Assembly: GCF_003201775.1 (NCBI RefSeq)
Contig: NZ_QJJZ01000012.1
Location: 85,395 to 149,394, forward strand
DNA from: Arenibacter sp. ARW7G5Y1
Lineage (GTDB): Bacteria > Bacteroidota > Bacteroidia > Flavobacteriales > Flavobacteriaceae
Length of the DNA: 64,000 bases
Reading direction: 5' to 3'
Part shown: positions 29,240-39,095 of the stretch, piece by piece
How positions within the stretch are numbered: position 1 is the first letter of the stretch
Layout: the number at the start of each line of letters is the position of its first letter
Notes under the pieces: model-generated
Seen by the model: the letters and a program-made list of their open reading frames with translations, nothing else
The model's database searches: none
What the model was told of the DNA's origin: nothing
Made by a program: the position numbers and the translations under genes

Positions 29240-30931
29240 ATGAAAATCAAGGTTATCTTTCTAATAATGCTATTTGGCGGAATATCCCAAACCAGGGCCA
29301 GTGAACTTATCGATTTGGTAAATACTTACAAGGCAGATACCAGAGCTTTGCAAAGGACCTACAGCATGGAGGAGTCCCAAGAATATTATTCACGGTTTAC
29401 CACCTTCTACAAAGACTGGAAAGGGAAAGTTGAAGGTATCGACTTCCAAGCCCTTTCCCCACAGGGTAAAATTGATTACGTACTTATAAAAAACCTAATA
29501 AAGAAGGATAGTTACTTGTTTTCTTTGGATTACAATGCGTTTAAGGAAATAGCCCATGTAACGGATTTTGCAGACGGCCTTTATAAATTTATAAAGGAGA
29601 GAAGGAGGGGAAAACGGCCCATATCCAATGAACTGGCAGATGTTTTTACCTTGGCTGGAAAAACGATAGACAATAAGATGTCCACTTTAAAGAAAATTCC
29701 TTTTAAAGGCTGGATGCAGGCAGAAAAGGCTGCCAAGAGTATTGCATCACTACGAAAAGGACTAAAAGAAGCGTATAGCTTTTACTATGACTATGACCCT
29801 GAATTTACTTGGTGGATGAAAATGCCCTATGCCAAGCTCGAAGAAAAATTAATCAGTTATGAGGAATTTTTACGCCAAAATTACTCGGAAAACAGTGTAA
29901 AAGATGACGGTAGCGGTATCATTGGACAACCAATAGGCAAGGATGCCTTGATAGAAAACCTTAAACTGGAATTCATTCCCTATACGCCAGAGCAACTGAT
30001 AAAAACAGCCGAAAAACAATTCGAATGGTGTAAGGCCGAAATGATAAAAGCTTCCGAAGAGTTGGGATATGGCAAGGATTGGAAAGCTGCTTTGGAACAT
30101 GTAAAAAACACCTATGTACCCCCTGGGAAACAACCTGAGGCCATAATGGAATTATACAATAAATCCATAAAATTTATTGAAGACAGAAACCTCATAACCT
30201 TACCGGAAATGGCCAAGGAAAACTGGGGCATGATTATGATGACCCCAGAGCGGCAAAAAGTAAATCCCTTTTTTACCGGAGGTACGGAGATTAGTATTTC
30301 CTATCCCACCGAAGGCATGTCCCATGATGACAAGTTAATGAGTATGAGGGGCAACAACCCCAATTTTTCCTTTCCCACCGTACAGCATGAGCTATTGCCC
30401 GGGCATAATCTACAGTTTTTCATGACCACCCGGCAGAAGAACTACCGCAATGCCTTTAGCACCCCATTTTGGGTAGAGGGTTGGGCTTTGTACTGGGAAA
30501 TTATACTTTGGAACAAAGGGTTTCCGCAAACCCCCGAGCAAAAAATAGGCTCCCTTTTTTGGAGAATACATCGATGTGCGCGTATCATATTCTCCCTTAA
30601 ATACCACTTGGGAGAATTAACGCCTCAAGAATGTATAGATTTATTGGTCAATGAGGTAGGACATGAATATGCAAATGCGGAGGCCGAGGTAAGAAGATCG
30701 TTCACTACCAGATACCCACCGTTGTACCAATTGGCCTATATGATGGGCGGACTGCAATTTTATGCATTAAGGAATGAAATATTGGCCAAGGGATGGACCG
30801 AAAAAGAATTCCACGATAGGGTAATGCAGGAAGGTAGGATACCTGTAGAATTACTTCGAAACCTGCTATTGGAAATTCCAGTATACGAAAATTATAAAAC
30901 CAACTGGAAATTTTCAACAGAGTTTAAATAA
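29240..30931 (+). CDS. Exported DUF885 metallopeptidase-like protein (copy 1)
   Basis: About 563 residues from the ATG at 29240. An upstream in-frame ATG at 29207 would put 11 residues before the signal peptide. The signal segment ends near residue 21 (TRASE). The mature protein is mainly helical and carries the DUF885 hallmarks HELLPGH (about 383-389, a HExxPGH zinc-site variant) and EGWALYWE (about 413). NEVGHEYANAEAEVRR near residue 480 contributes a further conserved block. The family is related to M32/M3-type gluzincins, and proposed activities include di- and tripeptidase action. It is followed 138 bp later by a near-duplicate. Both precede an AraC regulator and a SusC/SusD-like pair. 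The peptide substrate is inferred. Confidence 0.87.
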   Translation: MKIKVIFLIMLFGGISQTRASELIDLVNTYKADTRALQRTYSMEESQEYYSRFTTFYKDWKGKVEGIDFQALSPQGKIDYVLIKNLIKKDSYLFSLDYNAFKEIAHVTDFADGLYKFIKERRRGKRPISNELADVFTLAGKTIDNKMSTLKKIPFKGWMQAEKAAKSIASLRKGLKEAYSFYYDYDPEFTWWMKMPYAKLEEKLISYEEFLRQNYSENSVKDDGSGIIGQPIGKDALIENLKLEFIPYTPEQLIKTAEKQFEWCKAEMIKASEELGYGKDWKAALEHVKNTYVPPGKQPEAIMELYNKSIKFIEDRNLITLPEMAKENWGMIMMTPERQKVNPFFTGGTEISISYPTEGMSHDDKLMSMRGNNPNFSFPTVQHELLPGHNLQFFMTTRQKNYRNAFSTPFWVEGWALYWEIILWNKGFPQTPEQKIGSLFWRIHRCARIIFSLKYHLGELTPQECIDLLVNEVGHEYANAEAEVRRSFTTRYPPLYQLAYMMGGLQFYALRNEILAKGWTEKEFHDRVMQEGRIPVELLRNLLLEIPVYENYKTNWKFSTEFK

Positions 30932-31069
30932 TTATCAAATGCATAAAAAAATAAATGGATAACATAAACATATCCATTGGCATAGTAACCAAAACTTGGT
31001 AAGTGATTTTATTTTAAAGAAGAAAAAGAGTTTCAACCGGGCCGTGGCCCTCAATTTAACCCATAAGAA

Positions 31070-32761
31070 ATGAAAAAAAAGTGGATTTTATTAGTGTTTC
31101 TGTTTTGTGGAGCTGCCTCGGCCAGCGCTAGCGAACTTATCGATTTAATCAATACTTTCAGGGCAGACACCTATACTTTAAAAAGAACCTATGGCATGGA
31201 GGAGTCCCAGGAGTTTTATACAAGGTTCACTGCCTTTTACAAAGATTGGGACAAAAAAATTGAAGAGGTTGATTTCAAGGCACTTTCCCAACAGGGAAAA
31301 ATAGATTATGTCCTTTTAAAAAACTTGATAGCCAAGGAAAGCTACTTACTTTCATTGGATTACAATGCGTTTAAGGAAATAGCCCATGTAACCCATTTCG
31401 CTGACGACCTCTATACTTTTATAAAGGAAAGAAGACGGGGCAAACAACCGGAATCGAATAAACTGGCGGATGTTTTTAACCAGGCGGAAAAGAATATAGA
31501 CAAAAAAATAACTGCATTAAAAGAAAGTCCCTTTATAGATTGGAAACAGGCCGAAAAAGCTGCGAAGAGTATTGCATCGCTCCGTGAGGGATTAAAGGAG
31601 GCTTATTTCTTTTATAATGAATATGACCCGGAATTTACCTGGTGGATGAAGGTGCCCTACGCTAGCCTAGAGGAAAAGCTGGACACCTATGAGGAATTTT
31701 TAAGGCAAAACTATTCCAACAATAGTATAAAGGACGATGGCAGTGGTATTATTGGGCAACCAATTGGCAAAGAAGCCCTAATAGAGAACCTCAAATTAGA
31801 GTTTATCCCCTATACCCCGGACGACCTTCTTAAAACGGCCCAAAGACAATTTGACTGGTGCAAGGCCGAAATGATCAAAGCTTCCGAGGAATTGGGCTAT
31901 GGCAAGGATTGGAAAGCCGCTTTGGAGCATGTTAAAAACACCTATGTGCCAGCTGGAAAACAACCGGAAGCCATTATGGAACTTTATGATAAGTCCATCG
32001 CGTTTATAGAGGAGCGCGACCTTATTACCCTTCCTGAAATGGCCAAGGAAAATTGGGGAATGAAAATGATGTCCCCAGAGCGACAAAAGATCAGTCCCTT
32101 TTTTTTAGGGGGCAGGGATATTATTATTTCCTATCCTACCCAAGGAATGCCACAAGAAGAAAAGTTGATGAGTATGCGCGGCAACAATCCCAATTTCTCC
32201 TTTTCCACCGTACAACATGAACTTCTACCGGGCCATAACCTGCAATTCTTCATGAATTCTAGATATAAGAATTATAGAGGTGCCTTTGGTACGCCATTTT
32301 GGTCCGAGGGATGGGCATTATATTGGGAAATTATACTATGGAACAAGGAGTTCCCCCAGACCCCGGAACAAAAAATGGGAACACTATTTTGGAGGATACA
32401 TCGATGTGCCCGTATCATTTTTTCCTTAAAATTTCATATGGAGGAAATGACGCCCCAACAATGTATAGACATGCTGGTCAACGAGGTAGGGCATGAATAT
32501 GCCAATGCCGAGGCCGAGGTACGCAGATCATTTACTTCCACCTATCCACCCCTATACCAATTGGCCTATATGATGGGGGGACTTCAGTTTTACGCCCTTA
32601 GGAACGAAATACTGGCTAAGGGGTGGACCGAAAAGGAATTCCATGACCGGGTAATGCACGAAAACAAAATGCCCATAGAAATGTTGCGAAATCTACTTTT
32701 AGATCTCCCTGTTTCCAAGGGATATAAAACTAAATGGAAATTCTCTACAGACTTCAAATAA
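31070..32761 (+). CDS. Exported DUF885 metallopeptidase-like protein (copy 2)
   Basis: A 563-residue tandem paralogue of the preceding gene, alignable along its full length with only scattered substitutions. The signal peptide (about 1-20) ends near ASAS. HELLPGH (about 383-389) and EGWALYWE are intact, so both copies look catalytically competent. Differences cluster in the N-terminal helices and near the residue-355 loop (FFLGGRDIIISYPTQGM against FFTGGTEISISYPTEGM), which could alter specificity. No terminator is seen between the copies, so they are probably co-transcribed. The gene ends convergently 96 bp from the AraC regulator. Confidence 0.87.
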   Translation: MKKKWILLVFLFCGAASASASELIDLINTFRADTYTLKRTYGMEESQEFYTRFTAFYKDWDKKIEEVDFKALSQQGKIDYVLLKNLIAKESYLLSLDYNAFKEIAHVTHFADDLYTFIKERRRGKQPESNKLADVFNQAEKNIDKKITALKESPFIDWKQAEKAAKSIASLREGLKEAYFFYNEYDPEFTWWMKVPYASLEEKLDTYEEFLRQNYSNNSIKDDGSGIIGQPIGKEALIENLKLEFIPYTPDDLLKTAQRQFDWCKAEMIKASEELGYGKDWKAALEHVKNTYVPAGKQPEAIMELYDKSIAFIEERDLITLPEMAKENWGMKMMSPERQKISPFFLGGRDIIISYPTQGMPQEEKLMSMRGNNPNFSFSTVQHELLPGHNLQFFMNSRYKNYRGAFGTPFWSEGWALYWEIILWNKEFPQTPEQKMGTLFWRIHRCARIIFSLKFHMEEMTPQQCIDMLVNEVGHEYANAEAEVRRSFTSTYPPLYQLAYMMGGLQFYALRNEILAKGWTEKEFHDRVMHENKMPIEMLRNLLLDLPVSKGYKTKWKFSTDFK

Positions 32762-32857
32762 TGTTGGAAAGGAAGGGAGGTCAAAATACCCACATACTAT
32801 TGGCTCTTTGCCCCAGCCATATGTGGCCACTATGGGAGTCCAGTGGATATTGAGGTT

Positions 32858-33724
32858 TTAATATGATCCAGCCATGGTCCTATTCTTCTTCCGGTAGTAT
32901 TGAGAAGGGGTCATTCCTTTTAATTCCTTGAATTTACGGTTGAAATTTGAAATTGATTTAAAGCCCGACCTTGCAGATATATCCGCCATGGTCAGATCAT
33001 GGTCCTTAATGATTAAGTGACAGGCATGCTCTATTCTTATTTCGATCAAAAATTGAAAAAATGTCTTGTCGGTCCGCTGTTTAAAAAAATGACAGAAGGC
33101 ATTAGGGGTTATACAAGCCAGATCAGCGATTTTTTCAAGGGTAATATCATTGTGAAAATTGTCCATAACATAATCGATTATCACCTTTAAACGATTACTG
33201 TCATTGGTTGAGATATTTTGACCATACTCATAATCCGTTAGCAACTCGGACTCGGAACTACTTAATATCTTTAAAAGTTTTAGAAAAAGTAGAAACTGCG
33301 AAAATTTATCTACCTCAGGCATTCGTTGCATTATTTTGTCAACAGTGGGCGTCCTCCTTTTTAGTTTGAAACCCGCTTTGGATTTTTCAAAAAAGTTCCC
33401 AATTTGTTGGAGTTGGGAAATATTGAAAAAATTATCCCCAAAACTCTTTTTGGTAAAAAACACCGAAATCATGTGGGAAGAATCCTCCTGCCGTTCCAAA
33501 CTCTGAAAAAGATGGGGACTATTCCCGCCTATAACAAATATATCTCCTGGGCGATAAGAGCTAACTGTCTCCGACATCAACAGTTGCCCTTCTCCCTTGA
33601 CAATCTGGGCAATCTGTATTTCCTCGTGTTGATGTAGCTTATCATAAAAAATATCACCCCTATCTATCTTAACAAAAATATTCTCATCCTTTGACCTAAG
33701 AATTTGATATGGAAACACTTTCAT
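32858..33724 (-). CDS. AraC-family transcriptional regulator
   Basis: A 288-residue regulator. The N-terminal cupin-like sensing region (about 15-95) includes HQHEEIQIAQIVKGEGQLL and YRPGDIFVIGGNSPHLF. The C-terminal AraC DNA-binding domain (about 185-285) has two helix-turn-helix units (ITLEKIADLACITPNAFCHFFK and LTMADISARSGFKSISNFNRKFKE) ending in the typical GMTPSQYYRKK. Such proteins usually activate nearby genes in response to a small molecule. It is divergent from SusC2 (about 495 bp apart) and convergent with the DUF885 pair, so it most likely controls SusC2/SusD2 and perhaps the peptidase genes. The effector is unknown. Confidence 0.93.
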   Translation of the reverse strand: MKVFPYQILRSKDENIFVKIDRGDIFYDKLHQHEEIQIAQIVKGEGQLLMSETVSSYRPGDIFVIGGNSPHLFQSLERQEDSSHMISVFFTKKSFGDNFFNISQLQQIGNFFEKSKAGFKLKRRTPTVDKIMQRMPEVDKFSQFLLFLKLLKILSSSESELLTDYEYGQNISTNDSNRLKVIIDYVMDNFHNDITLEKIADLACITPNAFCHFFKQRTDKTFFQFLIEIRIEHACHLIIKDHDLTMADISARSGFKSISNFNRKFKELKGMTPSQYYRKKNRTMAGSY

Positions 33725-34219
33725 ATATAATAAGTTTACCCTAAAGTAAAAAAAATTGAATAGAAAGCACTAAATAATGTTACCCAATATCTAGCGTATA
33801 TTAACATAATTCCATAAAAAAAATGTAATGGACCCTTTGGAATTTCACAGCTGCACCAGTTGGCAAACTATTTTTAACGAATTGGTCCAACCCTGATAAA
33901 TCTTTTTTCCTACATCGCCAAGAAATCATCAACTCAACTTATAGGTCAATGGTTATAAGGTCCTGACTCCATATAATCCTAACTTTCCTTTTTGATTAAA
34001 AATCGTTAATTGGGAATATGACGACATTTAAAGTGTTTTAAAATGGAGATTCTTTAATGAAATTCCGCTATACATACATAATTATGATTGTATTTTAACA
34101 AATTATTTGCATATTTTACTGTGTTAAGTAAATTCCCTTAGGAATAGTTCACTTTATAATTAACTTGGTCTTGGTAACAGGTGAAAAGGAAACACCTGTA
34201 ATAATTTAATCAAACCGTA
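33725..34219. other. Divergent intergenic region, AraC regulator / SusC2
   Basis: About 495 bases without a gene. It should hold the promoters of the AraC gene and SusC2, but I see no full TAnnTTTG match well placed for SusC2. That is compatible with dependence on an activator. A small hairpin (34177-34199) lies in the SusC2 leader. Confidence 0.5.
34177..34199 (+). promoter_or_regulatory. Leader hairpin just upstream of SusC2
   Basis: ACAGGTG (34177-34183) pairs with CACCTGT (34193-34199) around a nine-base purine-rich loop containing AAAAGGA. It ends 20 nt before the SusC2 ATG. It lacks a T run, so it is not a terminator. It could affect translation or mRNA stability. Confidence 0.35.
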
Positions 34220-37200
34220 ATGACCATGAATACAAAACTGAAAAGAAAGACATTTACACAAAGACTCCTTTTCTGGGCAGGCCTGCTCTTTGTAATTAAT
34301 AACGTTATTGCCCAGGACAAGCAGATTACAGGTACGGTAACCGACAATTTGGACCAACCCATTCCCGGAGTCAGTATTATCATTAAAGGCACTACTACAG
34401 GAACCTCTGCGGATTTTGATGGAAACTTTACCTTGCGGGCTTCTTCTGGGGATGTTTTGGTATTTTCCTACCTCGGATTTGCCACCCAAGAAGTAGCAGT
34501 GGGCAATCAGACCGAGATCTCCATAGTGTTACAGGAAGATGTATCGGAGTTGGACGAGGTCGTAGTAACCGCTTTAGGAATCAAGAGTGACAAAAGGGCC
34601 CTAGGTTATGCTACTGCCCAAGTTGATGCCGAAGAGATTGCCGCGGTAAAAGCCACCAACAACTTTGTAAACTCCTTAAGCGGAAAAGTTCCGGGAGTAA
34701 ATATATCCAGTACCTCTAGCCAACCTGGCAGTGGTACCAGAATTGTTATACGTGGCGGTTCATCCATTACCGGCAGTAACCAGCCACTAATTGTGGTCAA
34801 TGGCGTACCTTTTGATGCTGCCAATGGAAGCGGATCTTCCGGATTGGCCGACATCGACCCCAATGCCATAGAAAACTTAAGCGTACTTAAAGGTGCAGCG
34901 GCCTCCGCACTTTATGGCAGCCAAGCCGCCAACGGAGTTATCCTTATTACTTTAAAGTCGGGATCGTTCAACTCCAAACCGGTAATTACCCTTTCCAATT
35001 CCACCAGTTTTGATGAAATACATGAGATTCCATTACAAAAAAAATGGTCACAAGGGTATTGGGACGCAGGTGCCGGTGATTGGACCTACATAGATGGGGT
35101 AACTTCATTTACCTCTACAAGCTGGGGTCCAAAAATAGCGGAAACCCCAGAAGCCCAATATTATGACCGATGGGACGTATTCAAAACCGGTATTACCAAT
35201 GAGACCAATTTAAGTGTTTCGGGAGGAACCGCGGATGCATCATATTTTGTAAGTTATGGCAATCTAAGCAATAATGGGATTCTTGACCCACTAGATTTTA
35301 AGCGAAATACGTTAAATGCCAATACTTCCTTTAGGTTTACCCCTAAACTGACCATATCGTCCAATATCATGTATTCCAAGCAGAATGCCAATCGCTTGGC
35401 GGAGAGTAGTGACAATTCATCGTTTATGAATACCGTACTGGCCGGCCCCAATACTTGGAATCCATATCCAATATATGATGAAACCGGTAAGTTGCGTTCA
35501 TATCGGGGTGGATCTCGAGATCCGTATCTGTGGGTTCTTGATAATTCTGGCGAGAACAATATCAGGGATCGCTTTGCATCCACGATCACGATCGAATACG
35601 AAATTATTCCAAAATTAAAGTTTAGATCCGTAACGGGAATAAGTACAACAAGTGCCCGCAACGAATCATCCTCGAACAAAGGTGGTTATTCGTCGGTTGA
35701 AGGTAGCTATAGTTCCTGGGAGCATTTTAATAGGGATTTGGAATCCACAGAAACCCTTACCTATGACGACAATTTTGGCGATTTCAGCCTAAATGCACTG
35801 GTAGGACATAATATAGTTGAAAACAAATGGAGGGGAGCGGAATATGATGGTAACGGCTTGATCATTCCGGGAATCTATAACAGCACCAATGTAAGTAGTT
35901 ATGAAGCCTTTGATTTTAAAAACACTTATAGATCCTATTCTTTGTTCGGTCAGGTGATGATTGGGTTTAAAAGATATTTATATTACACGGTAACTGGAAG
36001 AAATGATTGGGCCTCCAGTGTGGCCAACAGCTTCTTTTACCCCAGTCATAGCTTAGGTTTTGTCTTTAGCGAGTTACTGCCCAAAAATAATACACTCTCA
36101 TTTGGTAAAATTAGGGCTAGTTATGCCAAAGTGGGATCTCCTGCATCTGCGTATGCAAGAAATACGGTATTGGCCGAAGCAGGCAGTGGAGGTGGTACCG
36201 TAAATGGGGTAACATGGCCATTTAACGGACAAAGAAGCTATCTGTCAACCAATAAAATTCCGAATGAGGGACTAAGCAATGAGTTTAAAAGTGAGGTTGA
36301 ACTCGGGGCCGAGCTGAAATTTTTTATGGACAGATTAGGTCTCGATTTCTCCTATTATCACAACTGGAGCGAGAATCAGATTCTCAGTGAACAATTTCTT
36401 CCTTCTACAGGATATACCTATGGTGATGTGAACATTGGAGGTATCACCCATAAGGGGTTTGAAGTAGGAGTATATGGAACGCCTGTTTCAACAGAAAATT
36501 TTTCATGGGATATTAGCATAAACTGGTCCACGGACGATTCCATGGTAGACAAACTTGGTACCAACGACGAACCTATTGATCTAGGCTCCTATGGAACGGC
36601 CATTGTAGGACAACCCTATCCCGTTCTTTATGGCACCGGTTTTTTACGTGATGACCAAGGTAGATTGGTACTAGATGATACTGCTGGTACTGGATTCGGC
36701 CGACCAATGGCCGACAATACCCAAAACAAGGTTTTTGGTAAAACATCTCCAGATTGGATGGGTAGTTTAAGGAATACCGTCAAATACAAAAATTTTGCAT
36801 TGACCGCCCAACTTGATGTAAGCAAGGGTGGCTATCTGTTTAATCTTAACGATCATTACCTTACCTATTATGGCATGGCCAAGCATCAAGAAAATAGACC
36901 CGCCAATAATATGACCACATTTGACGGGGTTATGGGACACTACGATTTTGCAAACCAACAGGTGGTGATAACCAATGAAACGGCACAACCCACCAGGTAT
37001 GACCTCTATTATCAAACAGTGACCCAAGGGGTTATGGAAGAGAACATAATGCCTAAGGACTATATTAAATTAAGGGAGGTACAACTGTCCTATAAAATAC
37101 CCCATGAATTTCTTTCAAAAACCTTTTTACAGGGGCTGGAGGTTGCCTTTTCCGGCAGAAACCTATGGAGAAAATTCAACGACGACTTTGAGGGTGCCGA

Positions 37201-37303
37201 TCCTGAAATAAATACTGATGGCATTAATAATGGCAATGGATATCTGGGGTATAGTCTTCCAACCACTAAAACCTATTCACTTACATTGACTGCTAAATTC
37301 TAA
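34220..37303 (+). CDS. SusC-family TonB-dependent outer-membrane transporter (SusC2)
   Basis: A 1027-residue protein; a second ATG two codons later is also possible. It has a signal peptide (about 1-32, ending VIAQ), a carboxypeptidase-regulatory-like domain (about 36-115), a TonB box/plug start of the form LDEVVVTALGIKSDKRALGYA (about 115-135), a plug domain and a barrel ending LTLTAKF. The VTALGI type of plug start differs from the VVGYG type in SusC1 and SusC3. It is usually found with SusD-like_2 partners, as here. The gene is 11 bp upstream of that partner. Together with the DUF885 peptidases and AraC regulator it may import peptides or another non-rhamnose substrate. No shared regulon motif is found upstream. 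Confidence 0.95.
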   Translation: MTMNTKLKRKTFTQRLLFWAGLLFVINNVIAQDKQITGTVTDNLDQPIPGVSIIIKGTTTGTSADFDGNFTLRASSGDVLVFSYLGFATQEVAVGNQTEISIVLQEDVSELDEVVVTALGIKSDKRALGYATAQVDAEEIAAVKATNNFVNSLSGKVPGVNISSTSSQPGSGTRIVIRGGSSITGSNQPLIVVNGVPFDAANGSGSSGLADIDPNAIENLSVLKGAAASALYGSQAANGVILITLKSGSFNSKPVITLSNSTSFDEIHEIPLQKKWSQGYWDAGAGDWTYIDGVTSFTSTSWGPKIAETPEAQYYDRWDVFKTGITNETNLSVSGGTADASYFVSYGNLSNNGILDPLDFKRNTLNANTSFRFTPKLTISSNIMYSKQNANRLAESSDNSSFMNTVLAGPNTWNPYPIYDETGKLRSYRGGSRDPYLWVLDNSGENNIRDRFASTITIEYEIIPKLKFRSVTGISTTSARNESSSNKGGYSSVEGSYSSWEHFNRDLESTETLTYDDNFGDFSLNALVGHNIVENKWRGAEYDGNGLIIPGIYNSTNVSSYEAFDFKNTYRSYSLFGQVMIGFKRYLYYTVTGRNDWASSVANSFFYPSHSLGFVFSELLPKNNTLSFGKIRASYAKVGSPASAYARNTVLAEAGSGGGTVNGVTWPFNGQRSYLSTNKIPNEGLSNEFKSEVELGAELKFFMDRLGLDFSYYHNWSENQILSEQFLPSTGYTYGDVNIGGITHKGFEVGVYGTPVSTENFSWDISINWSTDDSMVDKLGTNDEPIDLGSYGTAIVGQPYPVLYGTGFLRDDQGRLVLDDTAGTGFGRPMADNTQNKVFGKTSPDWMGSLRNTVKYKNFALTAQLDVSKGGYLFNLNDHYLTYYGMAKHQENRPANNMTTFDGVMGHYDFANQQVVITNETAQPTRYDLYYQTVTQGVMEENIMPKDYIKLREVQLSYKIPHEFLSKTFLQGLEVAFSGRNLWRKFNDDFEGADPEINTDGINNGNGYLGYSLPTTKTYSLTLTAKF

Positions 37304-37314
37304 AAACACATAAC

Positions 37315-38766
37315 ATGAAAAGTTTATACAAATGTCTTATTTTAATATTTGTCTCCGCACTCTTTACAACAAGCTGTGATAACTGGATAGATGTGGATAT
37401 TGACCCGAACAGTATTACAGATGGGCCCGCAATTACTGAAGATATCATGCTTATAGGCGTTGAGGCCGAATGGTTTACGACTATGAATGCCAAATTTGAA
37501 ACTTGGAGCGGATTTCCCTCATGGTTATCTTGGCATGCCATTGAAGGATCTACTTCGGCCGATATGAACATTGGCCCAGGTTTTGGCAATGAAGTGTGGA
37601 ATTCATACGCAGGTTCCCTAAAGCACGCTATGCAACTTTACGACAAAGCCAAGGAAAATGGCAATAACCATTATCAGGGAATTGCAGGTGTTATTGCAGC
37701 ATCCCATTGGTTCTATATTGCAGATGTCTATGACATGGCCCCCCTTGACGATGCACTATTGGGCTTGGAGGAACTTCAACCAACCTTGGCGTCACAAGAA
37801 GAGTTATATGCCCATGCCAATGGCCTTTTGAATGAAGCTATTGGTCTATTCCAAGGCAGTGCCGGGGAAAAATCACCAGGCACTGACGATTATATGCTAC
37901 AGGGCGATATTTCCAAATGGTCCAAGTTTGCCTATTCCTTAATGGCACGACAAGCAATGCGACTTGCTTATTCACCCAATACTACCAAAACAGCACAGGC
38001 AGATATGGTATTGTCCTATCTAGAGAACGGTATGACTTCAAATGATGATATTGTAGCTTGGCAACATTTGGATGACCTGGCAAATGCCAATATTATAAAT
38101 GATTATATGAACAGGGCCTATTCTGGGGGATTTGGCTTAACCCCAGGAAACTTTCTGATAGATAAAATGAACTTCTATAACGACCCAAGAAGAGAGATTA
38201 TGTTCACTTTCTCCGAGGAGGACCCCACTGGTTTTGTAGGGCATAGGGCAGGACCCCCAGTGGAGACCGGCAAAACCCCCAGTCATTATAAATTTACCTA
38301 TCTGTCCAAATCCTATCCAGATTATATCATGCTATATTCGGAGACACAATTTCTTAAAGCCGAGGCATATGCCTTAAAAGGGGAATGGGCTTTGGCAGAG
38401 ACTGCCATGAAAAATGGCGCCAGTGCCGAAATGACCTATGTAGGGGTAAGCGAAGTAGATATTGCTACCTTTCTAGCTCAACCTTCCTTGACTATGCCAA
38501 CCAATGAAGAAGATGCCCAGAAGTTAATTATAGAACAAAAATACATTTCCAACGTTTTTAGGACCAACGAATCCTATTTCGATTTTATCAGGACCGGGTA
38601 TCCAGAATTTGACTTTGACTATATGATTGAAAATGTATATAATACCGTAACCTTTCCAAGAAGATTCCCTTATCCACTGGATGAAATTGAAAAGAACCCG
38701 AATGTGAAAGCAATTGGCCAGTCAGATTGGTTCAGTAAAGGCACCACATGGGACAACAAGCCTTAA
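37315..38766 (+). CDS. SusD-like surface lipoprotein (SusD2, SusD-like_2 type)
   Basis: A 483-residue lipoprotein with lipobox TTSC (Cys about residue 20), followed by DNWIDVDIDPNSITDGP, the usual N-terminus of the SusD-like_2/RagB group paired with VTALGI-type SusC proteins. It has helix-rich TPR-like segments and a conserved C-terminal block (LIIEQKYISNVFRTNESYFDFIRTGYPEF). It should form the surface lid of SusC2. An intrinsic terminator starts 58 bp downstream, so SusC2-SusD2 form a two-gene unit. The ligand is unknown. Confidence 0.92.
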   Translation: MKSLYKCLILIFVSALFTTSCDNWIDVDIDPNSITDGPAITEDIMLIGVEAEWFTTMNAKFETWSGFPSWLSWHAIEGSTSADMNIGPGFGNEVWNSYAGSLKHAMQLYDKAKENGNNHYQGIAGVIAASHWFYIADVYDMAPLDDALLGLEELQPTLASQEELYAHANGLLNEAIGLFQGSAGEKSPGTDDYMLQGDISKWSKFAYSLMARQAMRLAYSPNTTKTAQADMVLSYLENGMTSNDDIVAWQHLDDLANANIINDYMNRAYSGGFGLTPGNFLIDKMNFYNDPRREIMFTFSEEDPTGFVGHRAGPPVETGKTPSHYKFTYLSKSYPDYIMLYSETQFLKAEAYALKGEWALAETAMKNGASAEMTYVGVSEVDIATFLAQPSLTMPTNEEDAQKLIIEQKYISNVFRTNESYFDFIRTGYPEFDFDYMIENVYNTVTFPRRFPYPLDEIEKNPNVKAIGQSDWFSKGTTWDNKP

Positions 38767-39095
38767 TGGGCACATCTGCCAAAGAACAATTTGTTTTTTG
38801 ACCGGTTATCTTAAAATTACTTTCAAGGCAATGTTAACGCATTGCCTTGATTTTTTTTATATGGTCACCTCCCCATATTGGTAAAATTGATTCCAAAGTA
38901 AGGAACAGCATCAACAAGAAGTGGATAGTTTTAACCAATGAATGGCCCACTGGAACAATTGTTCCAATATTTTTCTATTTAGAGCATAACTATAGTTCGG
39001 AATTCCATTGGGATGGAAGAAATAAATATTTAAAAAAATGCAACCTTTTGACAGTTCCGTTGTCTTTAAAACATCAATCATAAAATCTTGAGTAA
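38767..39095. other. Intergenic region after SusD2
   Basis: About 330 bases containing the SusD2 terminator (38824-38858) and then the upstream region of the GIN-domain gene. A short open frame at 38847-39083 overlaps the terminator and has no recognisable features, so I do not call it a gene. Confidence 0.6.
38824..38858 (+). terminator. Intrinsic terminator of SusC2-SusD2
   Basis: CAAGGCAATG and CATTGCCTTG form a perfect 10-bp stem with a six-base loop (TTAACG), followed after one base by eight T. Strong factor-independent terminator on the plus strand. Confidence 0.93.

Noticed and set aside
38847..39083. 78-residue open frame after SusD2
   Set aside because: It begins inside the terminator T tract, has no signal or domain features and lacks a plausible promoter.
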